Shown: positions 17,057 through 27,260 of the stretch, piece after piece | Layout: each line of letters opens with the position of its first letter | Position numbering within the stretch: position 1 is the first letter of the stretch | Source of the DNA: Pseudomonas fluorescens | Lineage (GTDB): Bacteria > Pseudomonadota > Gammaproteobacteria > Pseudomonadales > Pseudomonadaceae | Assembly: GCF_902497745.1 (NCBI RefSeq) | Contig: NZ_CABVHJ010000002.1 | Coordinates: 372,001 to 436,000 of the forward strand | Direction: 5' to 3' | DNA: 64,000 nt | Program-made: the position numbers and the translations under genes | The notes under the pieces: model-generated | Told to the model about the DNA's origin: nothing | Databases searched by the model: none | Seen by the model: the letters and a program-made list of their open reading frames with translations, nothing else

Positions 17057-18100
17057 CTTGATCTCCCCCGCCAACTCACGCAACTGCGCCAATGTCTGCG
17101 CATCCAGCACAACACCCTCAGCCAACGATTTACTGCGCTGCCAATGCCGACGATCCCCCGGCAAACGCTTGAGTCCGACGCCGTGCATCTGCCGCACCAA
17201 TTCCCCACTGCGCTCGGCAAAACCCTGCCCGGCGGCTTTGCTCGGATCGATGACAATCAATAACTGCCCGGTCCACGGCGTTTTCGCCCCGGGATGATTG
17301 GCCCAATCGAACTCAAAGGAAAAATTGCCTCCCGTCAGCGCCGCGGCCAGCAACTCGACCATCATCGACAGCGCCGAACCTTTATGCCCGCCGAACGGAA
17401 GCAACGCCCCGCCCTCGAGAATCGCCTTGGGGTCCTGAGTTGGCTGGCCAAGGCTGTCCACGCCCATTCCGGCCGGCAGCCGTTCGCCTTTGCGGGCGGC
17501 AATCTGCACGTCGCCATGGGCAATCGCGCTGGTGGCCAGATCGAAGACGATCGGTGCGGCGCCGGCCCGTGGCGCGGCGAAGGCAATCGGGTTGGTGCCG
17601 AACAGCGGCCGGTCAGCGCCATGGGGCACCACGCAGGTCATGCTGTTGACCACGCTGAGCGCCACCAGACCTTCATCAGCGAAAGGCTCGACATCCGGCC
17701 ACAGTGCGGCGAAGTGATGAGAGTTGCGGATTGCCAGCACGGCGATCCCGGCGTTCCGCGCCTTTTCCACCAGCAGCGGCCGAGCGGCGGCCAATGCCGG
17801 TTGAGCAAAACCGTTATCGGCATCGACACGGACAAACCCCGAGGCAACATCTTCGACTTGCGGCACGGCGTGCCCGTTGACCCAGCCGCTGGCCAGGGTC
17901 GAGACATAGCCAGGAATGCGGAAAACACCGTGGCTGTGGGCACCATCGCGCTCGGCGCCGGCGCAATTGGCGGCCAGCACTTGCGCGACTTCGGCGGAGG
18001 TGCCGTGGCGCAGAAAAATCGTTTCAAGCAATTGCGTCAGCGCTTCGAGAGACAACGAGGACGAGACAGCAGAGGACACCTGATCGTGTGGCGCAGACAT
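17042..18100 (-). CDS. dpkA: Delta1-piperideine-2-carboxylate / pyrroline-2-carboxylate reductase
   Basis: A 352-residue NADPH-dependent reductase of the malate/L-lactate dehydrogenase (Ldh_2) fold. It closely resembles Pseudomonas DpkA, which reduces the cyclic imines from D-lysine and D-proline catabolism to L-pipecolate and L-proline. Recognisable blocks are ERDGAHSHGVFRIPGYV, RNSHHFAALWPDVEPF, CVVPHGADRPLFGTNP and PFGGHKGSALSMM. GGAG precedes the ATG at 18100; an ATG at 18133 is weaker. The stop codon and last codons (KSPSP) are supplied by a dispersed repeat. Confidence 0.85.
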   Translation of the reverse strand: MSAPHDQVSSAVSSSLSLEALTQLLETIFLRHGTSAEVAQVLAANCAGAERDGAHSHGVFRIPGYVSTLASGWVNGHAVPQVEDVASGFVRVDADNGFAQPALAAARPLLVEKARNAGIAVLAIRNSHHFAALWPDVEPFADEGLVALSVVNSMTCVVPHGADRPLFGTNPIAFAAPRAGAAPIVFDLATSAIAHGDVQIAARKGERLPAGMGVDSLGQPTQDPKAILEGGALLPFGGHKGSALSMMVELLAAALTGGNFSFEFDWANHPGAKTPWTGQLLIVIDPSKAAGQGFAERSGELVRQMHGVGLKRLPGDRRHWQRSKSLAEGVVLDAQTLAQLRELAGEIKSPSP

Positions 18101-18331
18101 CTGAAGCTCCAGAATGATTATTGGAGGGAACAACAGCGTATGGACGACTTGCTCACCGATTAACCATGGCTCAGCTGCCGGCTGTCAACCTTTCGATTAC
18201 TCGGCCATGACTGGCACCGCTGTCCTGGCACATTTCAACTCGGTGCGTGCGGTAACTATTTACCGCCAGTGCGCCCAGTCGCGTCTCTATTCTTGCGCTC
18301 CCCGGCCCCAATGCCTCCGCTCCGAGTCTCG

Positions 18332-21300
18332 ATGATGTCTACGCCCCTTGCTCCACTCCTGTTTCCGGATGTTCTCAAAGCCCCCGGCCAGCACGCTGAC
18401 CTGGCTACTGCACATGGTCTCAACAGCAAAGATTTCAGCTGGCTTGCGCATGTGGAACTCGCCACTCACACGTTGCGCAGTGAACAAACCCCGCCGATGT
18501 TGGCCGAGCGCATTCTGCTTAACGCCGACAGGCAATTGGCGGTGCCGCTGGCCGGGAGTTTTATGCTCGGCGCCGGGCCGGATGATGGCGGTGTGTTCCT
18601 CTACACCCCCTATGACGGCCTGAAGAAATACAGCGATCGGCAAGCGCTACTCGAAGCGGTGCAGACGCGCCTCGACAACGCTGACGAACAGGATGATCTA
18701 TTGGCGTTCCTCAGCGTCTCGCTACGCAAGGAACTGGTGGAAAAACGCGATATCAGTCTGACCCTGGAAACGATCCAGGGAGACGTGTTTGAGGATCAAA
18801 AAGCGGCGATCCACACGTCACAGGATTTGTCCACGCGCGACCTGCTGGACGAGCTCAAACGCCTGCCTTCGCTCACCACCCTGCTGGAAAAGATTCTCGA
18901 CGAACTGCTCGAACCTCACTTCGCGGGTCTGCAACAGTCACGCACCCGCGTCAGTTTTTTCGCCGACACGGCGCCCCTCTCCGGGGGTGTACGGCAGTGG
19001 GTCGATTCGCTGTCGCTGAGTGAGGCACTGCTGCTGCACTTCCGCCGCCAGGGCTGGCCGCATGGTCAGACAGCTGAATTTTCCCATCCCGCTCGCGCAA
19101 GCCGGGATGCTGACCAGATCGCGTGGGCGAAAGCGATCAAGACCGCGTCGGGAAAACTGACCATGCTGTTGTTTCGACAGCTAGAGGTCTACTGGAATGC
19201 CGCCTCATTCGAGGGGTCGCCCAGACGCGCATTCTTCAGCCAGACACTGCAGGATCAGGTGCGTGCGGATTTGATGATCAAGCGCGAAACGGAAATCCTC
19301 GCTGCCGCTGAGTTCGATGCATTGCACTGTTTGATTCGGGAACCGAATGCCGCTTTCCAGCGACCCACCTTCGAAACCGTGTGCTTGCGCGAGGAGAGCA
19401 CCTATGTCGAGTTGGCCGGCTCGCTGATGATCAACCATGACAAGGCTTATCTTTACACTCCCACTCAAGGCTTTCAGGTCCTCACCAACTACGCCGATCT
19501 GAAACAGACTTTGACCGCCAAACTCAATGCCGCCGGACATGAGGACGAGCTATACGGCCTCATGAGTCTGGAGGAACGCAATCGCTATCTTGGTTTCGCC
19601 AACGCCCAGGTGTCCGGTGAAAACATCGGCGGCGAGATCATAACGACGCTGTTTGAGGCAATCCTCACCAAACAACGCCAGAACGTTGAATACGCCTTGC
19701 AGCTCTTTCGCCAAAGCGAACGCACAACTGACATCCATGCGCTTTTCGACAAAGCGCTGGATGTCCGCGCAATGCTTCACGAGCGCCTGCTCAGGCTTGA
19801 CGTCAACGAACGCTGGAGCACCCGCCCGTTGTTTTCCAGCGCACCGCCCTCGTCACTCGTGCAGGCCGACAAGGCCGGGCAATTGACAACAAAGCTGGAA
19901 CGCACCCTGGAGAATCTCACCAGCCACTTCAAAGACCAGCCGATCACGAGCGGCGCTGAACAACGCGACTTTCTCGAAGGTATTCGATGGAAACTGGCAC
20001 AGGCTTTCGAGGACGGACTGCGCGGTGAGGCACAAATGAGAAACCTCAGCGCTTCCTGGCTGACGGCGGAGCGAAAAATAGTCGAAACCGTGTTCGACGC
20101 AAAACACGCAACACGCATGGATCGCCAGTCCCTTAACGGCTTCCGGCCGGATGCATGGTCGCTCACCCTCACCCGCGCCGGCCAAAGTGAGGTGATGTCG
20201 CTTGCCCACTGCGTACTCCTGACCGAACGCGGAGGCATGGATGTCGAGCATTCCGGGCGTGCCATCCTGTGGACCCCAGCCATGGGCCTGGAATCGTTCG
20301 ATGACATCGCCATTGCGCAAAAGCAAGTGCAACGACGCCTCGACGACAATAACCAGAATCAGACGCTGCTGGAAAACCTGCCGCCGAAGCAACGCCAACT
20401 CGATCAGCAATACACCCTGGGTACCTTCCAACTGATTGAAGGCCATGTGTTGAACGATCGCATGCAATCGGCCATTGAACATTTCCTCGACCATTGCGAG
20501 CTATTACGCGTTTGCATCAAGGACAAGGACACACTCGCAAACTTCCTGGTCCAGATGAAAAACACCGTCATCGATACCAACTTGCGCCGAACCATTGAAC
20601 TCGCGCGGACCATTGTCCGTCGGCTCGATTACCCAGACTGGTTACGCATGGCCCCGGTCACCGAACAACGCACGCAACTCGCGCTGCTGGATGAACTGCG
20701 GCGCAGCTTCATCGATGGCAAGGATTTTCTCGAGGGCGTCCCTGCGTTAGCTACCCATGTCGAGGAGACGCTGAAGACACTGCTCGACGCCAGATTCCCG
20801 AACAATGGACTCAAGCCACAGGATATCCAGGTCACGCCGAATCTGACGCTGGCCGGCCCTGCCTGCAATCTTCTCGATTTTGCCTTGCATCACTACAACA
20901 TCGTGCAGGGCACCGGTTTCAAGGTTGCCTCGAACACAGCCACCGCGTTACCGAAGAACCTCAATCAGTCTGCCGTGCAGCAACTGCTGCAATCTCTCGA
21001 TATCACCACTACCTACACGCAGAAAGTGACCGAAGCGCTGTCAGCGGACAGTGACTCGGCACGCACCAGCAAAGAACGTTTTCTACGTCAGTTGCCTTGG
21101 CAGTTGATGCAGCACGCGCACTCGTTGAAGTTGCAGCAACAGTTGTCGGAAAGTGGCTATGACTACATTTGCCAGGTTCTGGACATGCCGGACGGGGTGG
21201 CGCGTGCCACGGTCAAGGACGCTCACGCCATTGCTTGCCCGCTATCATTGATCAAGACCGAAGGCGCTGACTATGCCGATGCCCTCGGACTCTACGTCAT

Positions 21301-23209
21301 CGGACCGGGCGCGGGAAAAACAGGACCGCGGGTGCTCTACGCGCCGTATTCCAGATACGTTTTTCGCGAATTCGAAAATGAAGCGCAGTTGATCGATGCT
21401 TTGAATACGCCCGGGCATTTTCAGGATTTGATCATCCGACGCTTGCCCGCCGGGCAACAGGTAATCTTCAAGAATCTGTTGAAGACCACGATCGGCAAAC
21501 CTACTGAAATCAAGCTGCAAAGCACTGCCATTAACGGCAATCTGCTGGAGCGATTGCACAAGGACACGCTCAGCCTGTTGCCGCAGTTGCTCAGTTGCCA
21601 GCCGCAGCTCAATGCGCAATCCGACTGGGAAGCGGCGAAGTTTCTATTCAGCCACGGCGTCCGTCTGGTCCCCCATCTGTTGTCGGGGAAACTCGCCTCT
21701 TTGTTTTTTCTCTGGAAGAGCTACAGCGATTTCAAAGAATCCGCTGAAGATCTGCAGGAGCACCATTGGGCGAACGCCCTGAAAAGCTTCATCGCAGGAG
21801 GCATCTCCCTGTTCAGCCTGGGCCGTTTATCCTGGGAAACAGAGGTGGAGGAGAAAACAGCCGAATTTGCCTCTGAAGCGCAGGCGCCTGGATCGACGGC
21901 TGCCGAAAGCGGCGGGGCCACAACGATAAAAGCCGCCGCTCGCTGGGCAAAAGTCGCACCCGTTACGGCCTCTCGCATTAATCTGCAACGCTTTGAAACC
22001 ACCACCGCTCTCGAGAAGCTGAAGCTTGAGGACAATAAACTTGTTTATGGGGATTCATTGACGGCACAAAAATACGCGGCGATTGCCGGCAAGGTCTATC
22101 CGGTGATCCAGTCTGAAAAAACCTGGTATTTGCGTATAAAAGACGGGGGCCAAGGGCCGGCGCTTGAACAGAAGAACTCAAGACTTGTGGTTGCCGGCGC
22201 CGACACGTCGGCTCGTCGTTGCCGGTCAAAGCAACGCAACCGCGTGCAAACCAAGGTCGAGCGCAGCCGCTCAATAATGATGTATATCCAGGCCAAAGGA
22301 ATGGCCCAAATCAATCAGCGCTATCCCGCCAGAGCCTTCGTGATACAGCAAGCTGTCGGTAGGGCGAGAGACTATGCGCTGAATTGCCTGCACAACTTCG
22401 TCATCCATCGCGACAACCTGGGTGGCACTCGAGTTGAAACGGTACTCAGAAATTTTTTCGAAGTATCGCAAATCACACCCGGGCTACTCAGAAAAATCGA
22501 ACAGGTGGTCCTGCCCCTTTGCCGCGAGTTGACTGATCCAAAAGATGACTTGCTCTATACAGAACGCTTTTTCGCGGGCCTGAACGCGCGGTATGGCGAC
22601 GACACGGTTGCATTTGTATTCAAGGAAGACAGGCGAAAGGTTGTCCATTTCACCGAACTCTTTTTTAATCCGGGGCTACATGCCTACACCGCTTTTCTGC
22701 CGCCCAGGTTCAATGTTGACTCTCATGCTCGCGCGGTCACGCTGATCCATGAACTTTCGCATTTAGTCTGCGACAGCGAAGATTTCGCCTCCGTAGAGGC
22801 AATGGGGCCATATCCCCAACTTATCGATACATCAACCGCGAACGGGTTACTTCTCAAAGCTGATATTGAGCGTCTGCGCAAGTCCTTGTCCCGTTCTACC
22901 CCACTTTCGCAGCTATTCGCGGAGAAGAGCAAGAATGGGGTGTGGGTGGATCTGGATCAGTTGCCGGAGCGCGCTAATGAATACAAAAAAATTCTCAGCC
23001 TGACAAAAACCAAAAACCTTGCAGATGCACGTAAAGCCTTTCGCAGTGCGGTCTCTGATCAAGCACGCGTTGAAGTGATGATGGCCAACGCCGACTCGAT
23101 CGCGTTGCTCATCAGCGAAATGGGCCGAGAGCTGGACCCGCTTCCGGCCCCCATACCTTTACCGGCGCCAACTACAAGCCAGACAGGATCCTTATCGGCT
23201 TTGCCTTGA
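18332..23209 (+). CDS. DUF6543 dermonecrotic-toxin-like protein with C-terminal HExxH
   Basis: A very long protein (1,625 residues from this start). It has the layout of Pseudomonas DUF6543/ToxA_N proteins: a helical N-terminal region, repeated modules with motifs such as GGVFLYTPYDGL, KAYLYTPTQGF, RAILWTPAMGL and RVLYAPYSRYV, and a late YPVIQSEKTWYLRI...GP-L strand. A hydrophobic helical stretch lies around residues 1110-1165. Near the C-terminus, H1473-E-L-S-H1477 forms an HExxH zinc-protease motif. The start is uncertain (ATG at 18332 or 18335, or further upstream); no good ribosome-binding site is seen. It probably acts as a secreted or delivered toxin, but no secretion or immunity gene is adjacent. 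Confidence 0.75.
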   Translation: MMSTPLAPLLFPDVLKAPGQHADLATAHGLNSKDFSWLAHVELATHTLRSEQTPPMLAERILLNADRQLAVPLAGSFMLGAGPDDGGVFLYTPYDGLKKYSDRQALLEAVQTRLDNADEQDDLLAFLSVSLRKELVEKRDISLTLETIQGDVFEDQKAAIHTSQDLSTRDLLDELKRLPSLTTLLEKILDELLEPHFAGLQQSRTRVSFFADTAPLSGGVRQWVDSLSLSEALLLHFRRQGWPHGQTAEFSHPARASRDADQIAWAKAIKTASGKLTMLLFRQLEVYWNAASFEGSPRRAFFSQTLQDQVRADLMIKRETEILAAAEFDALHCLIREPNAAFQRPTFETVCLREESTYVELAGSLMINHDKAYLYTPTQGFQVLTNYADLKQTLTAKLNAAGHEDELYGLMSLEERNRYLGFANAQVSGENIGGEIITTLFEAILTKQRQNVEYALQLFRQSERTTDIHALFDKALDVRAMLHERLLRLDVNERWSTRPLFSSAPPSSLVQADKAGQLTTKLERTLENLTSHFKDQPITSGAEQRDFLEGIRWKLAQAFEDGLRGEAQMRNLSASWLTAERKIVETVFDAKHATRMDRQSLNGFRPDAWSLTLTRAGQSEVMSLAHCVLLTERGGMDVEHSGRAILWTPAMGLESFDDIAIAQKQVQRRLDDNNQNQTLLENLPPKQRQLDQQYTLGTFQLIEGHVLNDRMQSAIEHFLDHCELLRVCIKDKDTLANFLVQMKNTVIDTNLRRTIELARTIVRRLDYPDWLRMAPVTEQRTQLALLDELRRSFIDGKDFLEGVPALATHVEETLKTLLDARFPNNGLKPQDIQVTPNLTLAGPACNLLDFALHHYNIVQGTGFKVASNTATALPKNLNQSAVQQLLQSLDITTTYTQKVTEALSADSDSARTSKERFLRQLPWQLMQHAHSLKLQQQLSESGYDYICQVLDMPDGVARATVKDAHAIACPLSLIKTEGADYADALGLYVIGPGAGKTGPRVLYAPYSRYVFREFENEAQLIDALNTPGHFQDLIIRRLPAGQQVIFKNLLKTTIGKPTEIKLQSTAINGNLLERLHKDTLSLLPQLLSCQPQLNAQSDWEAAKFLFSHGVRLVPHLLSGKLASLFFLWKSYSDFKESAEDLQEHHWANALKSFIAGGISLFSLGRLSWETEVEEKTAEFASEAQAPGSTAAESGGATTIKAAARWAKVAPVTASRINLQRFETTTALEKLKLEDNKLVYGDSLTAQKYAAIAGKVYPVIQSEKTWYLRIKDGGQGPALEQKNSRLVVAGADTSARRCRSKQRNRVQTKVERSRSIMMYIQAKGMAQINQRYPARAFVIQQAVGRARDYALNCLHNFVIHRDNLGGTRVETVLRNFFEVSQITPGLLRKIEQVVLPLCRELTDPKDDLLYTERFFAGLNARYGDDTVAFVFKEDRRKVVHFTELFFNPGLHAYTAFLPPRFNVDSHARAVTLIHELSHLVCDSEDFASVEAMGPYPQLIDTSTANGLLLKADIERLRKSLSRSTPLSQLFAEKSKNGVWVDLDQLPERANEYKKILSLTKTKNLADARKAFRSAVSDQARVEVMMANADSIALLISEMGRELDPLPAPIPLPAPTTSQTGSLSALP

Positions 23210-23213
23210 CGAC

Positions 23214-23243
23214 TGGAAAAAATACGCCGGCTAGAAGCCGGCG
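23214..23243 (-). terminator. Rho-independent terminator for the PepSY gene
   Basis: On the minus strand CGCCGGC-TTCTA-GCCGGCG is followed by TATTTTTTCC. It sits 27 bp beyond the PepSY stop and may also slow plus-strand transcription from the toxin gene. Confidence 0.8.
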
Positions 23244-23269
23244 CATTTCACAAGCCGCATTCGGGTTGG

Positions 23270-23539
23270 TTAATCCTTCTGATCACGCAACACATTGCCT
23301 GAAGCGCCGTCGATGCGGAACTCGTAGACAACACCGTCAGCTTTGCGCCCTTCGCCTTTCCAATAGCCATCGTTGTCGGCTTCGATCTCATAGACCTCAA
23401 CGTAACCGGCCTTGGTCTTCACGATCTCGATGGCTTTTTCGATGGTGACCCAGCCTGCGCCCGGACGGTCGGCCAGCGCTGCGCCTGCGCTCAGCAAGCC
23501 GGCAGTGGCAATTAGTGCTGCGATTGTGTTTTTGATCAT
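23270..23539 (-). CDS. PepSY domain periplasmic protein
   Basis: An 89-residue protein with a signal peptide (IAALIATAGLLSAGAALA, cleaved near residue 24). A PepSY-type domain follows: WVTIEKAIEIVKTKAGYVEVYEIE, then the YEFRIDGASGNVL strand. Such domains may inhibit or bind proteases in the periplasm. The ATG follows GGAGTGAAAAA. It is convergent with the toxin gene and divergent from fecR. Confidence 0.85.
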   Translation of the reverse strand: MIKNTIAALIATAGLLSAGAALADRPGAGWVTIEKAIEIVKTKAGYVEVYEIEADNDGYWKGEGRKADGVVYEFRIDGASGNVLRDQKD

Positions 23540-23692
23540 TTTTTCACTCCATTTATGGATAGTAGTCATTTGCATCCTGCTTTTTTTGGTGCCGGAGCGA
23601 AAAATAAGTTCCACTTTGATGGGTAATTGCCATGACGGATGTTCTCGGTAACTTCCCGACAAGGTTAGAATGTGCGAAATCAGGACGAGTCA

Positions 23693-24706
23693 ATGACCCA
23701 AGACACTCTCTCGGAAGCCGAATACGATGCGATCACCGATGCCGCCGCGCATTGGTGCATGCGTGTGCACGCCGCCGACTGCACGGATGAAGAACGTCGC
23801 GCATTCAAGCAATGGCACGACGCCCATCCGCTGCACGCGTTCGAATATGAAGCCATGCTGGAAATCTGGAATGTAGCCGAACATTTGCCACGCCCGGAAT
23901 TGGCCACCGCCCTCCCGGCGCAGGGCCCAGTGCCGCAGCCTTCGCGCTCCTGGCGCCAGTTTGCTGTAGCGGCAGGCGTGTGTGCGCTTGCACTGCCATT
24001 GGCAGCCTACACCGGCTGGAACCTGGGCTGGCTGCCCGACAGCTATGAGCATTTTTCTGCCACCGATAATGTCCGACAGGTGACGTTGAGCGATGGCAGC
24101 CAGCTTGAACTGAACCTCAACACCGATCTGACCTTCAGCAACTACAAGGACGAACGCCGCGTCACCCTGAAAAAAGGCGAGGCGTTCTTTACGGTCAGCC
24201 ACGACATGTCCCACCCGTTTGTCGTCCGCGCAGGCGAAGGCAAAATTCGCGTCACGGGTACGCGCTTCAATGTCTGGATGTATCAGGATCAAGTGCGCGT
24301 GAACCTGATCGAAGGTTCGGTGCTGGTCACCAGCGATCGCTCATTGCCGGGCGATGGCCTGCGCCTCGGTCCATCGATGCAGGCGCGCTACAGACACGGC
24401 GACTACATACCGCAGATCAGCCAGACCTACTCCGGTGACACGTCACTGGCCTGGCGCAACGGCAAACTGGTGCTGGACAACCTGGCGTTGAGCGAAGCCC
24501 TGCCACTGATCAATCGCTATCTGAACAATCCTTTGGAGCTGGCCGACAACAATACCGGTTCGATTCGTGTCGGTGGCATCTACAACATCAAAGAGCTGAA
24601 CAACCTGGCCAACAGCCTGCCCAAGGTACTGCCGGTCTACCTGAGCCGTAACAAGGAAGGTAACCCGGTGATCAACTCGATACCGCAACAACCGCCAAAA
24701 AGCTGA
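23693..24706 (+). CDS. FecR-family anti-sigma regulator
   Basis: A 337-residue inner-membrane regulator. The N-terminal DUF4880 domain (AAHWCMRVHAADCTDEERRAF) binds an ECF sigma factor. A membrane segment lies near residues 90-112. The FecR domain follows (VRQVTLSDGSQLELNLNTDL, IRVTGTRFNVW), then a C-terminal STN-like part that would meet a TonB receptor. No sigma factor or receptor gene is adjacent. Its position next to pvdQ suggests an FpvR-like role in pyoverdine signalling; this is inferred. An ATG seven codons upstream is not in frame with a better signal. Confidence 0.85.
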   Translation: MTQDTLSEAEYDAITDAAAHWCMRVHAADCTDEERRAFKQWHDAHPLHAFEYEAMLEIWNVAEHLPRPELATALPAQGPVPQPSRSWRQFAVAAGVCALALPLAAYTGWNLGWLPDSYEHFSATDNVRQVTLSDGSQLELNLNTDLTFSNYKDERRVTLKKGEAFFTVSHDMSHPFVVRAGEGKIRVTGTRFNVWMYQDQVRVNLIEGSVLVTSDRSLPGDGLRLGPSMQARYRHGDYIPQISQTYSGDTSLAWRNGKLVLDNLALSEALPLINRYLNNPLELADNNTGSIRVGGIYNIKELNNLANSLPKVLPVYLSRNKEGNPVINSIPQQPPKS

Positions 24707-24736
24707 AGGCCGCACCCTTTGCAGGATGCGGCCTTC
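24704..24736. terminator. Bidirectional hairpin between fecR and pvdQ
   Basis: GAAGGCCGCA at 24704-24713 pairs with TGCGGCCTTC at 24727-24736. On the minus strand it is followed by AGCTTTTT, favouring termination of pvdQ; it also serves the convergent fecR. Confidence 0.8.
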
Positions 24737-24762
24737 AGGCTTGATGCCATTAATGCTCGGGC

Positions 24763-27108
24763 TTACTGAGCGGCGACTTTCCCCGCCTTGTCCAACGCCT
24801 CGCGTACAGTCTGCACCTGGTATTGCGGGTCAGCCTGAATCTGCTGCTCGGTAAACGGCAGCACACTCCACTGCTTCTTCGAGAACGCCTCGGTCTGATC
24901 CCGCGAGTACTTCGACGCCGGATCGCTCGACAGCGAGAACGCCAACAACCCTTGGGCGTGCGGGCCCTTCTCATCGAAGGTCACGACTTGCAGGTAGCTG
25001 GTGCCGCTGACCACTTCAAGTTTGCCGTCTTCACGCGGCACGCTCTGAATGGCGTTGTAAATTCCCAGCGTACCCGGGCCGCCGTGAATCGGCGTCTGTT
25101 TCCCGCCACTGCTGACCACCTGGATGTCACCCCAGCGGGTTTGCGGCTTCAACCCCATTTTCTGACTCAACTCGACCGACGCCAGCATGGCTTCACGCAG
25201 CGCCTTGGCCACCGCTGGCTGCTCGACCGCCAAGCCACGTGGCGTGTGTTGCGCATCTTCAGGATCGAACGCCACGCGCCAGACGTCCGGCGAAGCCTGC
25301 AGCGCCTGCATGATGGTCTGGAAATGCACCAGGCCCAAGCCTGAATCCAGATTGGCGCGACCATCCCATGCCTTGAGGCTGACGCAAACCGGCTTAAGCG
25401 CCTGCGCGTCGGTGCCAAGGTCAGAGGCACAGAACTTCAGCAGATCCGGGACCACCTGAGTCGCCAGATACACCTGATCGTCCATCACCATTTGTTGCAG
25501 ATCTTTCACCGCCAGCGGACCTTTCTTGCTCAGCGTGCTCAAACGATCCAGCGCAAACCGCGAGCGCAAGCCCAGTGGCTGGCCGTCCTGACTGATCAAC
25601 GGCGAGAAACCGGTGAGCGGTTGCGCCGGGTTGGCCAGCCACGCCGAATCGTTGGAGTGCTGGACGAAGTCCTTGCGCAGCAGTTGCGGTAATTGGCTCG
25701 AAGCATAAATGCCTTTCTGCGCAGCTTGTGGGTCGATGTCCCAAGCGCAGGCACTGTTGGAGCCGTCCAGCACGATCATTTTTGTGCCAATACGCGGATC
25801 ACTGCACTTGGCGAGTTTCTCGGCGCTGACGTTCGGCACTACTGAAAGGTTCATATACAGCGTCTGGCCTTTGTCATCGACGGCCAGGGTGTTGACCCAC
25901 GGAATACCCTGAATCTTGTGCACCGAATCCTGCAGCTCCTGAAGCGTGGACGCCTGATTCATCGCGTACCACTGATTCAGCACCCGATCATTGTCGAGGT
26001 TGGCATCGCGCAGGCTGTAAGCGAACTGATTATCCCAGTCGAGCTTGCCCGGCCATTGCACAATCGGCCCGAACTGCGAACTGTAGATATCCCGCGAAAC
26101 CGGCACCACTTGCCCATCAGCTTGCTTCACCTGCACGGTGACGGTCTGCTTGTTCAACGGCAGAGATTTGCCATCGAGCAGATAGCGTGTGGAATCCTTC
26201 GGGTCGAGTTGCAGCCGATACAGGGTGAAATGCTTCGACGAATCGACCGTGTGCGTCCAGGCCAGATGCTGATTGAAGCCGATATTGATCATCGGCAGCC
26301 CCGGCAACGCGGCCCCCATGACATCGAGCTTGCCGGGAATGGTCAGGTGCATCTGATAGAAGCGCATACCGCCAACCCAAGGAAAATGCGGGTTGGCGAG
26401 CAACATCCCGCGCCCGTTGAACGAGCGCTCACTGCCCACCGCTACGGCGTTGCTGCCTCGATCCAGAGCAAAGCGCTGCTGACGCGCATCGGCCAACTGA
26501 TAAGCCTGCACGTTGTGTTCGATCCCGGCTGTCGCTTGCGGCGGCGTGGCGCCGGCCAAAGCCTCGGCAAACTGCCCGACGCCGCCCTCGACCAACAGAC
26601 GGCGGGTCAGCTTCACCAGATCTTCCGGTGCAATCTCACGCACCCATTCACCCTGACACTGTTGCGGCAAACCTTGCTGGCGACGCTCGGCCAGATATCG
26701 GTTGTAACCGGCGGTATAACCTTCAACCAGATCACGCACCTGCGCAGGTTGCGCCTGCCAGAAAGCCTTCACCGCTTCAGGCGTATTGAGCCAGGTAAAG
26801 AACACATCGCTGACCCGGTTTTCGCGCTGCTCGACGGTGAACTGATCCGGGCCGAAGTAGCGGGAACGCTGGCCATTGACCGTCACGATCTCATTGGCCA
26901 ACAGGCACAGATTGTCCTGCGCATAGGCATAGCCAATACCAAACCCGAGCCCGCGCTCGTCCTGCGCGCGGATATGCGGCACGCCAAAAGCAGTACGGCG
27001 AATATCGGCGCTGACATCCGTGGCCGGGCTGAACGCATGGGCCGAACAACTCAGCCCAAAAACCACGCCGGCCAAGGTCAGTCCGGTTAACTGTCTGGAA
27101 ATAATCAC
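24763..27108 (-). CDS. pvdQ: Acyl-homoserine lactone acylase PvdQ
   Basis: A 781-residue periplasmic Ntn-hydrolase. It removes the fatty acyl chain from pyoverdine precursors and can cleave long-chain acyl-homoserine lactones. The signal peptide ends at CSAHA near residue 25. The autoprocessed beta chain should begin at S219 in [13 protein letters not shown], followed by the typical [17 protein letters not shown]. Further PvdQ blocks are [30 protein letters not shown] and [12 protein letters not shown]. The GTG at 27108 was chosen because AGGAG lies just upstream. A candidate PvdS site lies about 100 bp upstream. Confidence 0.93.
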   Translation of the reverse strand: MIISRQLTGLTLAGVVFGLSCSAHAFSPATDVSADIRRTAFGVPHIRAQDERGLGFGIGYAYAQDNLCLLANEIVTVNGQRSRYFGPDQFTVEQRENRVSDVFFTWLNTPEAVKAFWQAQPAQVRDLVEGYTAGYNRYLAERRQQGLPQQCQGEWVREIAPEDLVKLTRRLLVEGGVGQFAEALAGATPPQATAGIEHNVQAYQLADARQQRFALDRGSNAVAVGSERSFNGRGMLLANPHFPWVGGMRFYQMHLTIPGKLDVMGAALPGLPMINIGFNQHLAWTHTVDSSKHFTLYRLQLDPKDSTRYLLDGKSLPLNKQTVTVQVKQADGQVVPVSRDIYSSQFGPIVQWPGKLDWDNQFAYSLRDANLDNDRVLNQWYAMNQASTLQELQDSVHKIQGIPWVNTLAVDDKGQTLYMNLSVVPNVSAEKLAKCSDPRIGTKMIVLDGSNSACAWDIDPQAAQKGIYASSQLPQLLRKDFVQHSNDSAWLANPAQPLTGFSPLISQDGQPLGLRSRFALDRLSTLSKKGPLAVKDLQQMVMDDQVYLATQVVPDLLKFCASDLGTDAQALKPVCVSLKAWDGRANLDSGLGLVHFQTIMQALQASPDVWRVAFDPEDAQHTPRGLAVEQPAVAKALREAMLASVELSQKMGLKPQTRWGDIQVVSSGGKQTPIHGGPGTLGIYNAIQSVPREDGKLEVVSGTSYLQVVTFDEKGPHAQGLLAFSLSSDPASKYSRDQTEAFSKKQWSVLPFTEQQIQADPQYQVQTVREALDKAGKVAAQ

Positions 27109-27207
27109 GCTCGCTCCTGATCGACATGCCAAAGAGCGGATCCGGCGCTGACGCGAACCCGCCCTGGAAACACCCACGCGTCCACGCGCAATGAGCCTGT
27201 CGAAGAA

Positions 27208-27230
27208 ACGAAGTCAAAGGAAAAAATTTA
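27208..27230 (-). promoter_or_regulatory. Candidate PvdS (iron-starvation sigma) promoter of pvdQ
   Basis: On the minus strand TAAAT is followed by 15 bases and CGT. The PvdS box is TAAAT then CGT at about 16-17 bases, so the spacing is slightly short. PvdQ is PvdS-controlled in P. aeruginosa. Confidence 0.4.
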
Positions 27231-27260
27231 GACTCCACGCAATCCCCCGAACGCAAAATC

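Noticed and set aside
23560..23590. Fur box before fecR
   Set aside because: GATAGTAGTCAT has too few matches to the GATAAT hexamer array to be supported.
25918..27090. A 390-codon frame antisense to pvdQ
   Set aside because: PvdQ on the other strand is unmistakable; this is a codon-bias artefact.
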